A DNA stretch of 64,000 bases, from positions 3,782,001-3,846,000 of the forward strand of contig NZ_JAANAT010000001.1 in NCBI RefSeq assembly GCF_011089895.1, given 5' to 3'. The DNA is from Mucilaginibacter inviolabilis (GTDB lineage: Bacteria > Bacteroidota > Bacteroidia > Sphingobacteriales > Sphingobacteriaceae). Position numbers and translations under genes: made by a program. Of this stretch, positions 1-9,489 are shown piece by piece; the first letter of the stretch is position 1, and the number at the start of each line of letters is the position of its first letter. The notes beneath the pieces are model-generated. The model made no database searches, was not told where the DNA came from, and saw only the letters and a list, made by a program, of their open reading frames with translations.

Positions 1-728
1 AAACGACCTACTTCTTCCTTAAACTGTTTCGAATCATCTAACGACTCATTGAAGTTGTTCATGGTTAAAGACAGGTTTTTATAAAAGTTGTTCATTGATT
101 TTAAATGAGCACTTGAATCCTGCAGTTCCAATTCATAAACAGCATTTAGTTCAGACAGGTTACGGCCCAATTTGGTTACCTGCTCATGATATGCTTTTGA
201 ATCAACATTTGAATTGGCTAGTTCTGATAAATTAGCCGATGCTTTATCAAAAGCGGTGCTTAGTTTATCATAGCTTGCCGATGCTGTTTTTACCTTATCG
301 GTAAAGGCTATTGTAGCTTCGCCAGCGTCAGTTACTCTGGATATAGCGGCAACTTTATCGCCAAAGGTTCTTAAACCATCGCCCAGGCTGCGTACCAGTT
401 CCGGACCAATTTTGGCATCCTCCAGCATCTTATCCAAGGCCTGTGTATTTGAAGAGTTACTGCTAATTACTGGCCTGGTGGTTGCTTTTGGCAATTCACC
501 GCTAAACTCTTCGCTTAATTCTGGATAAACACGTACCCAGTCAATATCCTTATCTTCTCTCTGGAAACCCAATAGGAAAAACAAACATGCCTCTGCACCC
601 AACCCAACGGTTATAAAGGTAGATGCCATTGGCCAGTGTTGAATTTTAAACAATAAGCCGATGATTACTACTGTAGCTCCCCATGATATTATATTACCTA
701 TTCCATAAGGTTTTTTCTTCCCTGCCAT
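1..728 (-). CDS. gldL: GldL, gliding motility/T9SS inner-membrane protein (3' end outside window)
   Basis: The minus-strand frame is open from the ATG at 726-728 to the left edge, giving about 242 residues. The N-terminus reads MAGKKKPYGIGNIISWG and is followed by two closely spaced hydrophobic segments (roughly residues 12-30 and 38-54), the pattern of GldL/PorL. In the family GldL forms the proton-driven T9SS motor with GldM in the inner membrane. The remainder is a long helical, Asp/Ser/Asn-rich cytoplasmic region. It starts 48 bp after gldK, the conserved gldKLMN order, so gldM and gldN probably lie beyond the edge. Only the C-terminus is missing. Confidence 0.9.
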   Translation of the reverse strand, partial: MAGKKKPYGIGNIISWGATVVIIGLLFKIQHWPMASTFITVGLGAEACLFFLLGFQREDKDIDWVRVYPELSEEFSGELPKATTRPVISSNSSNTQALDKMLEDAKIGPELVRSLGDGLRTFGDKVAAISRVTDAGEATIAFTDKVKTASASYDKLSTAFDKASANLSELANSNVDSKAYHEQVTKLGRNLSELNAVYELELQDSSAHLKSMNNFYKNLSLTMNNFNESLDDSKQFKEEVGR

Positions 729-776
729 AATAATTCAGAAATAATTTGTGTAGATGTTTTATTAATTAGTTTTTGT

Positions 777-2096
777 TTATCGTTTGTCTTTAATATCGCG
801 GCCCAAATAGTCGGTTACACAGCGGAAACCAATGTATGATTTCGCGGTATCCTGGTATTCATAAGTACGGGTCGCGTTTTGAAGAAAGTATCCGATATCT
901 TTCCATGATCCGCCGCGTACCACTTTACGCTTCAGTACTTCCGGATCGGTTGCTTTTGCTTCGTAATTAAATGTTGGTGCAAGGTCATGCACAAATGATG
1001 AGGCTGATTCGTCGAAAGTTGATGATGTCCACTCGGCTACGTTCCCGGCCATGTTGTACAGGCCATAATCATTAGGGAAGTAAGAGCGCACATTTACGGT
1101 ATAAGCGCCGCCATCATCGGTATAGTTACCGCGACCTGGCTTAAAGTTGGCCAGCAAACAGCCTTTGGCATTTTTAATATAAGGCCCACCCCATGGGTAA
1201 TCGGTACCTATCCTGCCGCCACGTGCAGCATATTCAAACTGAGCCTCGGTAGGTAAGCCATATGGTAAACGGTGCGGCAAACGGCGTGAATCTTTATAAG
1301 CATCGTTATAACGGGTACGCCATACGGTATATGCTCTTGCTTGTCTCCAGGTTACACCAACCACAGGATAATTACGGAAAGCCGGGTGCGAGAAATAACC
1401 TTCAACCATAGGCTCATTGGCAGCGTACGAAAAATCGCTCAGCCATACCAGCGTATCAGGATAAACGGCTACAGTATCACGTAAAATAAAGTCAGAGCGT
1501 CTTTTGGTTTTATCATTTTTATAATTGGCAGCATCGCGCAGTACCATGATCGAGTAGTTGTACTTTAATATACGTACATCTATTTCATTGCGGTCGAAAA
1601 CACGGTCGTCGCCCTGGTAGTACATACCCTGTAATTTTGAGGCATTATTGGCCTGACCTTTTTTATTACTCCAGATTGGGTTCTTTTTTACATAATCCCA
1701 GTTAATAAATTTTTTACCGGCATTATTATTGGCATTGGCCCCTGCACCTTTGGGTTGGATATAATACTTATTATCGTTAGCATAATTGGTAATGGCGATA
1801 GAGTCGCGTACCCAATAAACAAATTGTTTGTACTGGCTGTTGGTGGTCTCGGTTTGATCCATGAAGAAAGGAGCAATGGTAACCTGCTTGGTTTGTGCTA
1901 TCTGCGCAAAGGTTACATCCTGATCCGTTTGTCCCATCAGGAAAGTACCGCCCGGGATATAAACCATACCATAAGGCACTTCTGACCTGAACGAGCGTTG
2001 TGGGATACCGGTAACTTCCCCCCTGTCGCCTCCTTTACTGCAACCACTCAAAAACCCGCCCGCCAAAACAACTATTAAAAAGTAGATATGCTTCAT
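777..2096 (-). CDS. gldK: GldK/PorK lipoprotein of the type IX secretion system
   Basis: This is a 439-aa protein with a lipoprotein signal (LSGC, Cys about residue 19) and an FGE-sulfatase (formylglycine-generating-enzyme-like) fold. Diagnostic stretches are VYIPGGTFLMG near residue 46, GLPTEAQFEYAARGG near residue 280, NMAGNVAEWTSS near residue 345, and a C-terminal VVRGGSWKD...GFRC segment. GldK with GldN forms periplasmic rings attached to the outer membrane in the T9SS. It heads the gldKL unit. The 255-bp gap upstream (2097-2351) is AT-rich and holds no gene I can support. Length and domain layout are normal for the family. Confidence 0.93.
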   Translation of the reverse strand: MKHIYFLIVVLAGGFLSGCSKGGDRGEVTGIPQRSFRSEVPYGMVYIPGGTFLMGQTDQDVTFAQIAQTKQVTIAPFFMDQTETTNSQYKQFVYWVRDSIAITNYANDNKYYIQPKGAGANANNNAGKKFINWDYVKKNPIWSNKKGQANNASKLQGMYYQGDDRVFDRNEIDVRILKYNYSIMVLRDAANYKNDKTKRRSDFILRDTVAVYPDTLVWLSDFSYAANEPMVEGYFSHPAFRNYPVVGVTWRQARAYTVWRTRYNDAYKDSRRLPHRLPYGLPTEAQFEYAARGGRIGTDYPWGGPYIKNAKGCLLANFKPGRGNYTDDGGAYTVNVRSYFPNDYGLYNMAGNVAEWTSSTFDESASSFVHDLAPTFNYEAKATDPEVLKRKVVRGGSWKDIGYFLQNATRTYEYQDTAKSYIGFRCVTDYLGRDIKDKR

Positions 2097-2351
2097 TTTA
2101 AAACAAATTCAGTTATATAAACTATAACATTATGAGCCCCCCGAATATATCAAAAATTTGTGCTAACAAACCCAAAAAACATTTTTTTAACCTAAAATAA
2201 AGTCAATAAATATCCTCTGCGTTATTTTAACGACAAGCTTTTTGCATCGTAAACGGCAAAAAACTAATTACAACAATGTGAATTAGTTGGCATTAATACG
2301 CTAACATTTCACAAAAAGTTGCAATAGGGTCCAATAAATTTCTAAATTATT

Positions 2352-3110
2352 TTATTTGTTTACCAGTTTAACATATTGCTCAATGGCCATAGTCATGGAT
2401 GGGGCTGCTGGGGTTGGCGCCGGGATATCCAGGATCAGACCTGCTTCGAGCACTGCCTTGTGTGTTGTGGCACCAAAGGCGGCTATCCGGGTATTGTTTT
2501 GTTTAAAATCTGGAAAGTTTTTGTATAATGACTGGATGCTCGACGGGCTAAAAAACGCGATCACATCATAAAACACATCGGCCAGGTCAGAAAGATCACT
2601 ACAAACGGTACGGAACAATACAGCAGGTGTAAAGTTATAACCATTCTCTAACAGGAAACGCTGGGTTTCTTCTGCAGCTACATCTGAACATGGATAAAGG
2701 AATTTTTCGGCCGAATGTTTTTTAAGTACCTCTGCCAGGTCGGCAGCGGTTTGTTTGCCAAAAAATATCTTACGCTTACGGTATTGGATATATTTTTGCA
2801 AATAAAGCGCAATGGTTTCTGACAGACAGAAATATTTCATTTCTACCGGAACTTCAAAGCGCATCTCTTCGCAAATGCGAAAAAAATGATCGGCTGAGTT
2901 ACGGCTGGTAAAAATAACCGCGGTAAAATCGCTCAGGTTTATTTTTTCCTTTCTAAAATCTTTTGCAGGAACGCCTTCAACGTGAATGAAAGATCTGAAA
3001 TCAATTTTCAGGTTTAGCTTTTTAGCCAGTTCTGCATACGGATTCTTATCGTTTTCGGGTTTTGATAAAGTAACTAATATACTTTTAACCTTTTTCTTTC
3101 TGTCTTCCAA
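2352..3110 (-). CDS. hemD: uroporphyrinogen-III synthase family protein
   Basis: This 252-aa protein has the two-lobed HemD architecture: first lobe with FTAVIFTSRNSADHFF near residue 63, second lobe with AFFSPSSIQSL near residue 186 and RIAAFGATTHKA near residue 207. HemD cyclises hydroxymethylbilane to uroporphyrinogen III for haem and sirohaem. The start is unusual: the only sensible initiation codon is TTG at 3108-3110 giving (M)EDRKKKVKSILVT, and an in-frame stop lies about 30 bp upstream with no ATG between. It lies 20 bp downstream of the DUF4271 gene, a pairing common in Bacteroidota. Divergence of HemD proteins makes the precise reaction less than certain. Confidence 0.85.
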   Translation of the reverse strand: MEDRKKKVKSILVTLSKPENDKNPYAELAKKLNLKIDFRSFIHVEGVPAKDFRKEKINLSDFTAVIFTSRNSADHFFRICEEMRFEVPVEMKYFCLSETIALYLQKYIQYRKRKIFFGKQTAADLAEVLKKHSAEKFLYPCSDVAAEETQRFLLENGYNFTPAVLFRTVCSDLSDLADVFYDVIAFFSPSSIQSLYKNFPDFKQNNTRIAAFGATTHKAVLEAGLILDIPAPTPAAPSMTMAIEQYVKLVNK

Positions 3111-3130
3111 ATCAATTCGTTTAAAACTAC

Positions 3131-4111
3131 CTAAATTCTAATATTTAATGCCTTTATCAAAATTAAAACGGGGCAAATTTCGAGGGCACAAAGATACGTA
3201 AATAAATAAAACTTATGAAATCGAAAAGTAGAAATTATATTTACGCTGCTCCTGAGGTATTGCCACATAAATATAATCACCGTTATAATAAGCGTTACGT
3301 CTAATAATACCGGAACGTAGCGACTGCCAAGCAAGCTAAAACAAACCACAACCGGTAAAAATATAAAGGCCAGATTAAAGTAGGTAAGGTGCAATATATT
3401 CAGATAATCGCTTACCAGGCGGTTCATATCAAAAACAAACCCCAAAAACTTAAGCGCCAAAAACTTTAAGGCAAACAGTACTATTATAATAACAGTAAGT
3501 GACACATATAAACGTGTACCGCTCACCACATAATAAACACCTTTGTAAGCAGCCAACTGGTATAAGAATAAACCGCAGGTTAAACAAAACAGTAAAAAGA
3601 GCCCTAAAAAAGCCCACGAGCTCACAAAACCTTCTTCTTTACCCGCTTGTGAAAGTACACGTTTACTATAAAATGATTGCAGCACATAGGCTACATCTTT
3701 ATTTAGGGCGATGTTAAGCGCTGCAGTATACAAAAGCAGGCCGACAATAATAATGATTATCCAGGGATCGCGTAGCGGCCGGTTGTGCCCATCCCTCACC
3801 AAATCTTTTGATTTTAAAGGAATATCTAAAAACCCATACCCCCTGTATAAGGTATGAGCCAATACGCTATCTGCAAACTCCCTTGCGGTTGCCGAATCAG
3901 GTGCATGAATGTAACGCATAGCCATGGAATCGGTTACAAAAACCTTACGGGCCTGCATAGCCGCAGCTACAGAATCGAGCACGGAGGTACCCGGTTGGCG
4001 TATGCGTACAGATCTCTTGGCAGAATTACCCGCAATTACTGAGTCCTGCTGCGCAAACACGGCAGAACAACTAAACAATAAAAGCAGAAAAAAGCAGGCA
4101 GTTAAACGCAT
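3131..4111 (-). CDS. DUF4271 multi-pass membrane protein
   Basis: This is a 326-aa protein with an N-terminal signal peptide ending near FAQQ (about residue 22), a polar periplasmic region to about residue 110, and then about six hydrophobic segments, starting with DPWIIIIIVGLLLYTAALNIAL. The length and the GFVSSWAFLGLFLLFCLTCG region fit DUF4271 proteins of Bacteroidota, whose function is unknown. The gene directly precedes hemD with a 20-bp gap, so the two are probably cotranscribed. No catalytic motif is visible. Confidence 0.8.
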   Translation of the reverse strand: MRLTACFFLLLLFSCSAVFAQQDSVIAGNSAKRSVRIRQPGTSVLDSVAAAMQARKVFVTDSMAMRYIHAPDSATAREFADSVLAHTLYRGYGFLDIPLKSKDLVRDGHNRPLRDPWIIIIIVGLLLYTAALNIALNKDVAYVLQSFYSKRVLSQAGKEEGFVSSWAFLGLFLLFCLTCGLFLYQLAAYKGVYYVVSGTRLYVSLTVIIIVLFALKFLALKFLGFVFDMNRLVSDYLNILHLTYFNLAFIFLPVVVCFSLLGSRYVPVLLDVTLIITVIIFMWQYLRSSVNIISTFRFHKFYLFTYLCALEICPVLILIKALNIRI

Positions 4112-4216
4112 TTAAAAAGCAAAATATAAACCCTGTTAATTTTGCTGCAAATTTATTGTAATAATTGATTGTTTTATAAATGCTTTACAATTAAGCACAC
4201 ATCCGTTAACTAACCT

Positions 4217-4930
4217 TTATTTAACAGGAACTCCGGTTGCTGCCCAAAACAAGAGATACCCGGCATTACTTTTTTTAACTTTAACATGCAGTAAGATTCG
4301 CCGTGGATCAGGATAAATATGGAGCGCATCAATATTGTGATGATTAGGCTCCGTCATGTTGTTTTTATTATCCCACTTACCCAGGTCGTGCACCACATAG
4401 CTTAAGGAGGTATCCCGGGCAATAATGTCGTTATAATAATCAGGAAGCCAGCAATTTTTTACCACCACACCGTCATTATAGGTCAGCTCTATCTGTAATT
4501 GCGAGCCACCTTCTGCACTGGTAAGGCTCAGATACATACCCATGTATTTTTTGGGAGGCACATCAAATCCAAAACTCCCCCTGCCCGAAACAAAACGGGC
4601 CTGATAACCGGCGCCTTCGCTATTTTTATAATGAAGGGTAATTGTGGGGTGTTCGGGCGTAGCCTCTATCACGGAGTGATCTGGTAATGCGTGCGGGTCT
4701 TTATCTTTATTAAACAGGGCGGCCGCCATAGTGAGGTATCCGTCGCCCTGTCCATCACCATCGATGCCTTTGCTCCAGGTGATCAGCTTGCCATGAGTAA
4801 ATGTAGTTACAGGCCGGGCATTTAAAAGGGTATCTATATTGATCTGGATTTCGCGGCCAGGCTGTTGACTATATACCCGAAATACCATCAACAAATAAAA
4901 TACAGTCAACAATATTGTTTTAAACTTCAT
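4217..4930 (-). CDS. secreted protein of unknown function
   Basis: I do not recognise this protein. Starting at the ATG at 4928-4930 (MKFKTILLTVFYLLMVFRVYSQQ) gives a 237-aa product with a clean signal peptide cleaved near YSQ; an upstream ATG at 4940-4942 would only add MQAR in front of the signal. The mature part is beta-rich and resembles a carbohydrate-binding or jelly-roll fold in texture (GRGSFGFDVPPKKYMGMYLSL, QLQIELTYNDG), but I see no definite family motif. It is a single gene divergent from the following plus-strand gene. Confidence 0.7.
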   Translation of the reverse strand: MKFKTILLTVFYLLMVFRVYSQQPGREIQINIDTLLNARPVTTFTHGKLITWSKGIDGDGQGDGYLTMAAALFNKDKDPHALPDHSVIEATPEHPTITLHYKNSEGAGYQARFVSGRGSFGFDVPPKKYMGMYLSLTSAEGGSQLQIELTYNDGVVVKNCWLPDYYNDIIARDTSLSYVVHDLGKWDNKNNMTEPNHHNIDALHIYPDPRRILLHVKVKKSNAGYLLFWAATGVPVK

Positions 4931-5077
4931 TCGGGCTTGCATACATTGAGTATATAAATATACCTTTTTAATATTGATCTGGTTATTTAATTCTGAGCAA
5001 TATGTTCAACATGCCATATCCAAACATCCGCAGCGATGTTCTATAAACACATAATTATCAATAAAATACCTGTTATT

Positions 5078-5695
5078 ATGAATAACTTTAATAAAAAAAA
5101 CTTACTTTTATATATTGCTACCTATACGATATTGAAGAAAAGAATTGCCATACTCATACTATTTCTACACCTTTTTAATATTGGTGGGCAATTGGCATTA
5201 CATCAATATTTAGTTTATAAAACGGATAAATTATTTACCGAACAGATACGCAAAGGCCTTTATAATGTAGAAGACCTTACGGAAGTAGCTATTCCTGTTA
5301 ATTTACCGGGCATTAGCGATTGGAGCCGTTTTGAAAACATAAGCGGACAAATTCAGTTCGAAAACACCAACTATAACTACGTAAAAATGAGGCTTACCCG
5401 GAACGCCATGTATTTAATGTGCATTCCTAATTATGCAACCACTCATTTATCATCCGAAAACATACTCAAAGCAAAGGGCATACAAGGGATACCAATCCCC
5501 CAAAAAGACCATGTTCCGTACGGCAAATCAATTTTACAGGACAACCTGAATTTTTGCTTTGTACAATTTGATTTTTATTGCCCTGTAAAAAACCTGTCTC
5601 CAAGTATTGAGCAACCTGTTCAACAATTGATCTATCAGCAAAAAGACATCCCAGAACAACCTCCCAAAAAGAACTCAGTCCGTTTCCTCATTTAA
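5078..5695 (+). CDS. membrane-anchored protein of unknown function
   Basis: The chosen start (ATG 5078, MNNFNKKNLL) gives 205 aa; an upstream in-frame ATG at 5036 would add 14 residues and cannot be excluded. One hydrophobic segment, IAILILFLHLFNIGGQLAL (about residues 22-40), anchors the protein. The rest is a soluble domain with a NYNYVKMRLTRNAMYLMCIPN stretch and a Pro/Gln-rich tail. The arrangement (short N-terminus, one TM with HLFNIGGQ, IPVNLPG, then YNYVK and YLMCIPN) resembles small uncharacterised Bacteroidota proteins often found near metal-uptake receptors. No function is assigned. Confidence 0.6.
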   Translation: MNNFNKKNLLLYIATYTILKKRIAILILFLHLFNIGGQLALHQYLVYKTDKLFTEQIRKGLYNVEDLTEVAIPVNLPGISDWSRFENISGQIQFENTNYNYVKMRLTRNAMYLMCIPNYATTHLSSENILKAKGIQGIPIPQKDHVPYGKSILQDNLNFCFVQFDFYCPVKNLSPSIEQPVQQLIYQQKDIPEQPPKKNSVRFLI

Positions 5696-5869
5696 CCCCA
5701 TCTCCGGCATCGTTTAAGCTATTGTTTATACAATAAGTTTATTCATGCGTACCAATCGGGACGTAGTATTATTTAAATGAGGAATGCGAAAATAGTTCAT
5801 GCATTAACCAAATATGAGTAATACATATCTGTAACCTGGTATACCCGATTGCAGATAAACCCAATAAAC

Positions 5870-8110
5870 ATGATGAAAAAGTTAATAATCTGTGGATTAT
5901 TTGCACTGTTACTTGGTGCTATAATAATAGCATTCCGTCAGGATTCGCCACATGACGAAATGATACGGATACTTCAAAAAATCAACAAACAAAACAACAA
6001 TACTGGCAATCCCTTTAACCAGGAGGCTAAAATTGCTTTTTATGACTCATTGCTTAAAAAACCGGGTAATAGTCAAAATCAATATCTTTTATCAGCGAAA
6101 GCATCGCTCCTGCTTAAAGCCGGTAAAGAGGATCAATCTGTAAAAATCTACGAAAACCTGCTGTATCATATGGATTTTATGCTGGGCGATAACATGCTGC
6201 CTGATTTAGGTATAGCTTATATGCGCTTGGGAGAACGTAATAACTGTATGCTCAACCATAATGGCTCCTCGTGTATTTACCCCATCAAAGATGAAGGTGT
6301 TCATCAAATACAAACCGGTTCAAAAAAAGCGATTGAGATTTATAAAACCATTTTAAAAAACAAACCTGATGATCTTGAATCCAGGTGGTTGATCAATATC
6401 GCCTATATGACTTTGGGCGAATACCCTCAAAAAGTACCGAAACAATTATTGATACCTAATTTAAATTCGGATACTACTAACCAGGTAAAGCCCTTTCCGG
6501 ATGTAGCCGGTAACCTGGGGCTTAATATAAATGGCCGGGCGGGTGGCGTTATTATTGACGATTTTAACAATGATGGATACCTTGACATTATCACTTCCGG
6601 ATGGGATATAAGCGATCCTATGCATTATTTTCAAAATAACAAAGATGGCACCTTTACCGATCGTACGGAGCAGAGCGGCCTAAAGGGCATAACCGGGGGC
6701 CTAAATATCCAGCAAACGGATTATAACAATGATGGCAATACCGACATTTTTATTTTAAGGGGCGCCTGGCTTACCAAAGGATTTGGCAATCAACCCAGCT
6801 CCCTGTTACGCAATAATGGTGATGGCACTTTTACAGATGTAACCATACCCAGCGGTTTGCTCTTTTTCCATCCAACCCAAACCGCTACCTGGGCCGACTT
6901 TAATAACGATGGCTGGCTTGACGTATTTGTAGGCACCGAAAGCCCTACTAATCCTTATGATCCAAATGCATCTGCCTGCGCCATGTATATCAATAACCAC
7001 GACGGAACATTTACCAATGTTTCTGCTGCCGCTCATTGTAATATCATGGGGTTTGTAAAAGGTGTAACCTCCGCCGACTATAACAATGACGGATATCCGG
7101 ATATATTTATTTCTACCATGGATGGGAAAAAGTTTTTACTCCGCAACAAAGGAATAGCCGGCCCTAATGTCGACTTTGAAGACGTTACCGTGAAATCCGG
7201 GATAGATAACAACAGGGAAAGATCATTTACTACCTGGTTTTATGATTATAATAATGATGGCTGGCCAGACATTATGGTAGCCGATTATCAGTTTGATCGT
7301 GCCCTGGGCTATTATAGCGCTGCCGAAGCATTGGGTACGCCGGTTCCCGGAGCTGGTAATATTTTCCTGTACAAAAATAACCATGATGGTACGTTCACCG
7401 ATGTAACAAAAGAAACCGGTTTAAATAAAGTAGTTTACAGCATGGGCGGAAACTTTGGCGATATTGATAATGACGGATATCCGGATATGTATTTTGGCAC
7501 AGGGAATCCCGATTTTAAATCATTAGTACCCAATAAGTTTTTCAGAAACATTGACGGCAAAAGATTTGCTGATATCACCACGTCTTCACGTACAGGTAAC
7601 CTGCAGAAAGGACATGGTGTGGCATTTGCCGATCTGAGAAATATAGGTAATCAGGATATATTTATTGAAATGGGCGGCGCCTACATCGGTGATTCCTATA
7701 CCAGTTCGTTATACATGAACCCCGGTGTAAGCAATAACAATTGGATAAGTTTAAAACTAAACGGCGTTAAGGCAAACAAAGCAGCTATAGGCAGTCATAT
7801 TAAGCTAACTTTTACCGAAAATGGGGTTAAGCGGAGTGTTTATAAAGATGTAAATTCAGGAGGGAGCTTTGGCTCTTCGCCCTTACGGCAGGAAATGGGT
7901 ATAGGACAGGCAAAACTCATTGATGATATTGAAATTAAATGGGCTGGCAGTAATACCATACAACATTTTAAAAATGTTACGCCCAATCAATTCCTCCATA
8001 TTACTGAGGGTGATGATCGTTATCAAACTATTCCATTGGCGAAGTTAAATTTTATCAACAAACAGCATGCTGCGCCTGTTTGTATGCCAATGACAGCCAA
8101 AATGAAATAA
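5870..8110 (+). CDS. CRTAC1-type protein: FG-GAP/VCBS repeats with ASPIC/UnbV domain
   Basis: The ATG at 5870 (MMKKLIICGLFALLLGAIIIAF) places a signal sequence at the very start, so the TTG at 5849 is rejected; the product is 746 aa. Residues about 40-200 are helical, with spaced TPR-like segments. From about 215 to 620 there are at least six calcium-binding FG-GAP/VCBS blades with DxNNDGxxD motifs (DFNNDGYLDI, DYNNDGNTDI, DFNNDGWLDV, DYNNDGYPDI, DYNNDGWPDI, DIDNDGYPDM). The C-terminal 100 residues fit ASPIC/UnbV (GSHIKLTF, GGSFGSSPLRQEMGIG, IEIKWAGSN). Such exported beta-propellers are common in Bacteroidota; the ligand is unknown. Confidence 0.88.
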   Translation: MMKKLIICGLFALLLGAIIIAFRQDSPHDEMIRILQKINKQNNNTGNPFNQEAKIAFYDSLLKKPGNSQNQYLLSAKASLLLKAGKEDQSVKIYENLLYHMDFMLGDNMLPDLGIAYMRLGERNNCMLNHNGSSCIYPIKDEGVHQIQTGSKKAIEIYKTILKNKPDDLESRWLINIAYMTLGEYPQKVPKQLLIPNLNSDTTNQVKPFPDVAGNLGLNINGRAGGVIIDDFNNDGYLDIITSGWDISDPMHYFQNNKDGTFTDRTEQSGLKGITGGLNIQQTDYNNDGNTDIFILRGAWLTKGFGNQPSSLLRNNGDGTFTDVTIPSGLLFFHPTQTATWADFNNDGWLDVFVGTESPTNPYDPNASACAMYINNHDGTFTNVSAAAHCNIMGFVKGVTSADYNNDGYPDIFISTMDGKKFLLRNKGIAGPNVDFEDVTVKSGIDNNRERSFTTWFYDYNNDGWPDIMVADYQFDRALGYYSAAEALGTPVPGAGNIFLYKNNHDGTFTDVTKETGLNKVVYSMGGNFGDIDNDGYPDMYFGTGNPDFKSLVPNKFFRNIDGKRFADITTSSRTGNLQKGHGVAFADLRNIGNQDIFIEMGGAYIGDSYTSSLYMNPGVSNNNWISLKLNGVKANKAAIGSHIKLTFTENGVKRSVYKDVNSGGSFGSSPLRQEMGIGQAKLIDDIEIKWAGSNTIQHFKNVTPNQFLHITEGDDRYQTIPLAKLNFINKQHAAPVCMPMTAKMK

Positions 8111-8204
8111 AAAAACAACCAGAGGCATAACAGCTTTTATATATGGTTAAAATAGATTACATTTAAATAGATAAACAACTCACCATCAACTCTAATTTTA
8201 AGCC

Positions 8205-8582
8205 ATGAGAAATTTTTTATTAGCGTGTTTCATCCTCGTTGGAATAACAACAGCAAGTAATGCCCAAAATCATCCGGGAAGTAATAGCCCGGCCGAAAAA
8301 GCAAAAGAACTGCAAAAGGAGCTTAAGCTCAACAATGAGCAAACTATTAAGATTGAAAAAATATATGAAGAATCTTCCCGAAAGTTTGATAAGATCAAGA
8401 CTGATGCGCATGGCGATAATACTAAAATGTTAACGGCTATAAAACCGCTGCGCACAACTACTATAGCTAAAATAAAAGCTATTTTAACCGCCAAACAAGC
8501 GGCAAAATATGATAAACTGATTAAAGAATCAAAAAATACAGGCGGTAGTGGTTGGGGCGATGGCTGGAGCGCACCTAATTAA
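8205..8582 (+). CDS. small periplasmic CpxP/Spy-like helical protein
   Basis: This 125-aa protein has a signal peptide (cleavage near SNAQ, about residue 21) followed by two amphipathic helices (LQKELKLNNEQTIKIEKIYEESS and IAKIKAILTAKQAAKYDKLI) in the manner of LTxxQ/CpxP-like periplasmic proteins, although the LTxxQ motif itself is only approximated (LNNEQ, LTAKQ). The C-terminus is Gly/Trp-rich. It lies 94 bp after the FG-GAP gene and is closed by a strong hairpin, so it may share that transcript. The specific role is unknown. Confidence 0.7.
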   Translation: MRNFLLACFILVGITTASNAQNHPGSNSPAEKAKELQKELKLNNEQTIKIEKIYEESSRKFDKIKTDAHGDNTKMLTAIKPLRTTTIAKIKAILTAKQAAKYDKLIKESKNTGGSGWGDGWSAPN

Positions 8583-8598
8583 GGATTAATTAATTCCA

Positions 8599-8643
8599 GG
8601 TAACAAAAAAGTCTCGTCAAATTGCCGGGACTTTTTTGTTACC
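8599..8643. terminator. perfect 15-bp bidirectional terminator hairpin
   Basis: The arms GGTAACAAAAAAGTC (8599-8613) and GACTTTTTTGTTACC (8629-8643) are perfectly complementary around a 15-nt loop. A-run and T-run flanks allow termination in both directions, between the CpxP-like gene and the convergent exporter operon. Confidence 0.8.
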
Positions 8644-8753
8644 TTATGTTGTTGGTAAACTTCCTAAAAGACTAATCTATCCCACAGGCCAATAAAAAAC
8701 CTGCGGACATATACATATTCGCAGGCATAACTATTGTTTATTATTAACGAGAT

Positions 8754-9479
8754 TTAACTGTTCCGGTCAAATAAGCTTCCGAATATCCTTAAAAAGATAT
8801 TTTTCTTGGATAACTCTATATACCCATCTCCTGTTAGTGTGCTGGCTAAGGGTATAGTTTTATTCTTAATGGTTCTTAGGCCATCTGTCAATTTTACCTT
8901 GGCTATATATTTATCATGAACCGGGATCCTGATAATTTCGGTTATCTTGCCTTCCAGTGGACCAAATGTAGCTGCAGAATATTCTGCAAGACTGATCATC
9001 ACCTTCTGGTTTGGTAAAACTTCACCAACCCTCTCCGGCTTTATATACAACCGCACCTCATAATTCCCCAATGTAGGGTTAACGATAATGGTGTTTTTGC
9101 GGGCATTATCTTCGGTGCCCTTAAGTACGATGGCCTTGCCTTCAACCGGAGTGGTAATCACGGAGGTAACCTTGCCTGCCGAATTGGTTTGAACCAACAA
9201 AGTATCATTGGCCTTAACCGTTTGACCATCTTTTATATCCGTTCTATATAACTCGGCTCCATCCTTTAGCCAGCTCACCTTAAAGGGCTGGTTCTTGGAG
9301 TCAATAACCACGGTTGAGGGTAACAGCGAGGGGAAGCTTATTATTGTTGAGCATAAAATAATGATGCCGAAAACAAATAAAAACATCATGATACCCCATC
9401 TTATTAACCAGGGAGGTACATTACCTATAATTTCCTCAACCTCGTAACTGTGTTCTACAAAATCTAATCTATCTGGCAT
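8754..9479 (-). CDS. short HlyD-like membrane fusion/adaptor protein of the peptide exporter
   Basis: The 241-aa protein has an N-terminal cytoplasmic stretch, one transmembrane segment (about residues 26-48), then a biotinyl-lipoyl-like beta region (DGQTVKANDTLLVQT, VEGKAIVL) and an HlyD-type distal region (EVRLYIKPERVGEVLPNQKVMISL). Typical HlyD/LktD partners are about 400 aa with a long periplasmic coiled coil; here the coiled coil between the lipoyl halves is missing, as if excised. It starts 10 bp after the C39 ABC transporter and is the last gene of the operon, so it most likely bridges that exporter to an outer-membrane component. No TolC-like gene is in the window. Confidence 0.8.
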   Translation of the reverse strand: MPDRLDFVEHSYEVEEIIGNVPPWLIRWGIMMFLFVFGIIILCSTIISFPSLLPSTVVIDSKNQPFKVSWLKDGAELYRTDIKDGQTVKANDTLLVQTNSAGKVTSVITTPVEGKAIVLKGTEDNARKNTIIVNPTLGNYEVRLYIKPERVGEVLPNQKVMISLAEYSAATFGPLEGKITEIIRIPVHDKYIAKVKLTDGLRTIKNKTIPLASTLTGDGYIELSKKNIFLRIFGSLFDRNS

Positions 9480-9489
9480 AATCCAAAAT

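Noticed and set aside
5849..5869. TTG-initiated extension of the FG-GAP protein
   Set aside because: It adds seven polar residues in front of a clear signal peptide; the ATG at 5870 is the better start.
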